Assembly: GCA_046758465.1 (NCBI GenBank)
Contig: JBHIAG010000043.1
Location: 1 to 17,243, forward strand
Length of the DNA: 17,243 nucleotides
Direction: 5' to 3'
Source of the DNA: JBHIAG01 sp046758465
GTDB lineage: Bacteria; Acidobacteriota; Terriglobia; Acidiferrales; 2-02-FULL-67-57
Part shown: positions 14,562 through 17,243 of the stretch, piece after piece
How the letters are laid out: each line of letters opens with the position of its first letter
Numbering within the stretch: the stretch's first letter is position 1
The notes under the pieces: model-generated
Seen by the model: only the letters and a program-made list of their open reading frames with translations
What the model was told of the DNA's origin: nothing
Databases searched by the model: none
Program-made: the position numbers and the translations under genes

Positions 14562-15433
14562 AGTTTGGTTGCCAGTCGATGGTAGCGCAGATGAGAAGGC
14601 TGTTAGTGAAGCACCCTCGGAATGCCTTCCTGAGCGCGGGAAATATTCGTGCGCAGTGGAAAACACTCAATTATTCGGGCTGCCCAAATTATGAAAAAGC
14701 GCTAACGGAGTATGATCATTTTATTGCCCTGCTGAGAACGGGTGGCACGGAAATTCTTTATTTGCCGCAACATGGTCGGACAGGTCTCGACTCTATCTAC
14801 GTGCATGATCCTGTGCTGATTGCAAACCAGGGAGCCATCCTGTGCAATATGGGGAAAGCGCAGCGGCAACACGAACCTGCAGCGGTGGGAAAGTTCCTGT
14901 CGGAAATCGGTGTACCTGTTTTCGGGACCATCCGGGGCGCAGGCACACTGGAAGGTGGCGATGTACTTTGGCTCGATGACCGCACCCTGGCGGTAGGAAG
15001 AGGATACCGAAGCAACGATGAAGGAATCCGGCAATTACAACGGCTTCTGGCCGGGGCCGTGGACGAATTCTTCGTCGTCCCCTTGCCGCACTGGCAAGGC
15101 CCAAACTACGTTTTGCATTTGATGTCCCTCATCAGCCTCCTTGATCACAACCTGGCACTGGTGTATCCGCGGTTGTTACCTGTGCCTTTTTTCGAGTGGC
15201 TTCTTGCTCGGGGAATCAAACTTCTCGCGGTGCCGGATGCTGAATTTAAAACCATGGCGGGCAACGTGCTCGCGCTCGCACCGCGAAGGTGCATCATGCT
15301 TTCCGGAAATCCTCAGACGCAATCACTGCTGGAAGCCGAGGGAGTCAAAGTATGGGTCTACGCCGGAGAAGAGATTTCCTTGAAGGGTGCCGGCGGACCT
15401 ACATGCCTCACCCGCCCGATCCTGCGTGTTTAA
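14558..15433 (+). CDS. Dimethylargininase/amidinotransferase-fold hydrolase (guanidino-group modifying enzyme)
   Basis: Pentein-fold protein, 291 residues, of the group that includes DDAH, arginine deiminase and amidinotransferases. Catalytic elements are all visible: Asp78/Asp84 (LDSIYVHDP), Glu132 and Asp135 (TLEGGDVLW), His187 (VLHLMS) and the nucleophile Cys283 (GGPTCLTRP). Length and the short GGDVL-to-Cys layout fit DDAH (about 255-290 residues) better than arginine deiminase (about 400). A DDAH would convert Nω-methylated arginine to citrulline plus methylamine or dimethylamine. The ATG at 14558 overlaps the M20 stop by four bases; an upstream in-frame GTG at 14537 would lie inside the M20 gene and is less likely. 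It ends 19 bases from a convergent permease gene. The fold and active site are secure; the preferred substrate is inferred. Confidence 0.85.
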   Translation: MKFGCQSMVAQMRRLLVKHPRNAFLSAGNIRAQWKTLNYSGCPNYEKALTEYDHFIALLRTGGTEILYLPQHGRTGLDSIYVHDPVLIANQGAILCNMGKAQRQHEPAAVGKFLSEIGVPVFGTIRGAGTLEGGDVLWLDDRTLAVGRGYRSNDEGIRQLQRLLAGAVDEFFVVPLPHWQGPNYVLHLMSLISLLDHNLALVYPRLLPVPFFEWLLARGIKLLAVPDAEFKTMAGNVLALAPRRCIMLSGNPQTQSLLEAEGVKVWVYAGEEISLKGAGGPTCLTRPILRV

Positions 15434-15452
15434 ATACTCCGTTGGGATTGGA

Positions 15453-16796
15453 CTAAGGCCCTGCCGTTGAAGCGGCGCGGCGCTTCCAGAACCAGTACAC
15501 GGGGACTCCGGCAACTATCAGCGCGGTGACAAACAGCGCCGAGCGTAGGTCCGACACAAAGGTAGCGGCGATCAGGCCGATGGCGGCCAAGACAAACAGG
15601 ATGGGGACGATCGGGTAGCCCCAGCAGCGATAGGGGCGCGGCCAGTTTGGCCGTTTGCGCCGCAGCACAATCACGGCCGCGGCCGCCAGAGCATAAAAGG
15701 GCCAGCCGCCAAACACCACGTAGGTGAAGAGCTGCTCATAGGTGGCCAAGAGGACAAGGACACAAGACCAGGCCGCTTGCAGGAGCAAGGATTGGAATGG
15801 GGTCTCGTACAGCGGATGGAGCTGACCCACGGCCCGGAAAAAAAGTCGCTGGCGCGCCATCGCGTAGTAGACCCGCGGCCCCGTCAGAACGAAGCCGTTG
15901 TTGGCGCCCAAGATAGACAGCAGCACCAGCAACGTAATCAAGGCGGCACCCATCGGCCCGATGGCTCGCAGAGCAAAGTCGGTGGCTACCAGGGAGCGCC
16001 CGGCCATGCCGGCCAGCGACAGCACGGCCACATAGGCCGCGTTGAGAGCCAAGTAGAGAGCCATGATGATGCCCATGGAAAGCAAGATGGACCGGGGCAG
16101 ATTTTTTCCTGGGTCTTTGACCTCGCCACCCACCAGGGTCACATCTATCCATCCGTCGTAACACCACAGGACGCCAATCAAGGCCAGCCCCAACTGCTTG
16201 GTGGCTTGAGAATCCCAGGCGAGGGGCCAGAGCGGCGAGAAGTTCGCGACTTGTGCGGTACCCGGCCGCAGGCTCCAGAGGATGATGGCTGCCACAATCG
16301 CCACCTTTGCCAGGGTCAAAATGTTTTGCGTCCATACACCGAGCTTGACGCCGCGGCAGTTGATGGCGGTCAGGAGCAAGATGGAAGCAATCGCCACGGC
16401 CTTGGTGCCAAAATTTCCCAACGCATAGAAGTGTCCCAAATAGGTGGAAAACGCCTCGGCCAAGGCCGCGATGGTGCCGGTCTGGATGACCACTAAAAGT
16501 GTCCAGCCATACAGAAATGCCCAGAGGGGCGAGTAAGCTTCTTGTAGGTAGACAAACATGCCACCTGTGTCCGGCATCGCGGCGGAGAGTTCTGCGATAG
16601 TAAGGGCTCCGAATACTGCCAGCACGCCCCCGACCACCCACACGGCCAGGTTCAGGAGGGAGAATTCGACTTGGAGAGCAATCGTGGCCGGAACCAGAAA
16701 GATCCCCGACGCCATGATGGTGCCCACGTTCACCATGGTGGCATCCAGGAGAGAGAGTTGGCGTCGCAGCTCAGCTTTGGGGGGCTGGGGTTCCAC
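15453..16796 (-). CDS. APC-family amino-acid permease
   Basis: Inner-membrane transporter of the amino acid-polyamine-organocation superfamily, 447 residues, with about twelve hydrophobic segments. The first contains the substrate-binding signature GTIMASGIFLVP (residues 25-36, the family's GxGIF motif). FGALTIAELSAAMPDTGG is the typical second-helix/loop motif. The long insertion-free layout resembles the LAT/SteT subgroup of amino-acid exchangers. The start is GTG 16796, with GGAGG 5 bases upstream; the nearby ATG at 16800 is out of frame. It converges on the dimethylargininase-like gene and is GC-rich (63% over 16201-16260), so it is probably an independent transcript even though it could supply that pathway. 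The substrate cannot be assigned. Confidence 0.92.
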   Translation of the reverse strand: MEPQPPKAELRRQLSLLDATMVNVGTIMASGIFLVPATIALQVEFSLLNLAVWVVGGVLAVFGALTIAELSAAMPDTGGMFVYLQEAYSPLWAFLYGWTLLVVIQTGTIAALAEAFSTYLGHFYALGNFGTKAVAIASILLLTAINCRGVKLGVWTQNILTLAKVAIVAAIILWSLRPGTAQVANFSPLWPLAWDSQATKQLGLALIGVLWCYDGWIDVTLVGGEVKDPGKNLPRSILLSMGIIMALYLALNAAYVAVLSLAGMAGRSLVATDFALRAIGPMGAALITLLVLLSILGANNGFVLTGPRVYYAMARQRLFFRAVGQLHPLYETPFQSLLLQAAWSCVLVLLATYEQLFTYVVFGGWPFYALAAAAVIVLRRKRPNWPRPYRCWGYPIVPILFVLAAIGLIAATFVSDLRSALFVTALIVAGVPVYWFWKRRAASTAGP

Positions 16797-16801
16797 TCAT
16801 G

Positions 16802-16820
16802 CCTCCACCCGAGCAGTATA
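16802..16820 (-). promoter_or_regulatory. Ribosome-binding site and -10 box of the permease gene
   Basis: On the minus strand TATACT (complement of 16815-16820) is followed by GGAGG (complement of 16802-16806) 5 bases before the GTG start, which sets that start. No convincing -35 is present, and the resulting leader would be very short. Confidence 0.4.
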
Positions 16821-17225
16821 CCCCCCAGACCCCTTTGCTTCCCCAGGGCGCGCCCAGGGCAGTCCGGCGACACACCATGTGGATAGGGCGCTCCATCACG
16901 GCACCACGGCGAACCAAGACGCCACGTAGGCCAGCCCCCCGCACATCGCTTCCCTGCATCCACGCGCGCACCACCACCCCCAGAAGATATGAAAACTCAT
17001 AGAATTTCCCATGACTTCTCCCAAAATTTGTAGAAATCAGGCCCGCTCCTGCCTTCCGGGCAATGGTGGCATCTGCATCTTTCTGAAAACAAAAAGGATA
17101 AAACCAGACCTCCAGGGCCCCACGTTGGAACCAAGATTGCTAGCATAATACTGACATGGAAGCGGGAAACTGCGGGGTGTACCGCTCAACGGCGGGAACC
17201 TTATTCCAGCCTACTACTTTACCTC
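16821..17225. other. Non-coding stretch before the right-edge gene
   Basis: About 400 bases without a credible gene. The left part is C-rich and contains the palindrome GGGCGCGCCC (16846-16855). The right part is AT-richer, with a -10-like CATAAT (17144-17149) on the + strand and a small hairpin AGCGG/CCGCT (17161-17165 with 17182-17186). These probably form the promoter and leader of the gene starting at 17239. Confidence 0.5.
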
Positions 17226-17243
17226 GGAGGGGATCCTCATGAA
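17226..17243 (+). CDS. Ribosome-binding site and start of a gene cut by the window edge
   Basis: GGAGG (17226-17230) lies 8 bases before an ATG at 17239. Only the first codon and two bases are inside the window, so nothing can be said of the product. The position after a 400-base gap with promoter-like sequence supports a real gene start. Confidence 0.45.

Noticed and set aside
15736..16641. 301-codon ORF in another frame of the permease gene
   Set aside because: It lacks the hydrophobic helix pattern that the true frame shows throughout.

Overview
The window is GC-rich, densely packed bacterial DNA carrying eleven complete protein genes, one gene cut by the left edge (alaS), one gene start at the right edge, one tRNA and several candidate regulatory elements. 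The gene mix suggests a soil or environmental bacterium of the Acidobacteriota type: a DUF6599-like secreted protein, an AMIN/Amidase_3 fusion with a helical-repeat N-terminus, a DUF4124/SLT protein and PYROXD2-like oxidoreductases. This assignment is an inference from gene content and was not tested by any search.

Region 1 (1-5137, + strand) is a housekeeping and envelope block. It holds the 3' part of alaS, a secreted lytic transglycosylase, a three-part N-acetylmuramoyl-L-alanine amidase and a DUF6599-like secreted, C-terminally anchored protein. Two of the four genes act on peptidoglycan.

Region 2 (5138-5519) has no protein gene. It carries a good sigma70-type promoter followed about 60 bases later by a strong intrinsic terminator, which would give a small RNA of about 88 nt, and then a complete tRNA-Thr(CGT).

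Region 3 (5536-13117) looks like a one-carbon, methyl-transfer and amine-metabolism neighbourhood. A GcvT-like folate-dependent aminomethyltransferase and an atypical arginase-family protein read leftward. A tandem pair of PYROXD2/CrtI-like FAD oxidoreductases reads rightward. A tandem pair of zinc-type homocysteine S-methyltransferases reads leftward and converges on the oxidoreductases. A plausible but unproven scheme is that the flavoproteins oxidise a (methylated) amine, the GcvT-like protein moves the C1 unit to tetrahydrofolate, and the methyltransferases use methyl groups to make methionine.

Region 4 (13118-16800) is a divergent unit. Behind a shared promoter region with a perfect 13-bp palindrome and a structured leader lie an M20 metallo-amidohydrolase and an overlapping dimethylargininase/amidinotransferase-fold hydrolase, both visibly less GC-rich than their neighbours. 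An APC amino-acid permease converges on them. Together they suggest uptake and breakdown of an N-acylated or N-methylated guanidino amino acid.

Region 5 (16801-17243) is non-coding apart from a well-formed ribosome-binding site and ATG at the right edge. No CRISPR array, insertion sequence or phage gene was seen.
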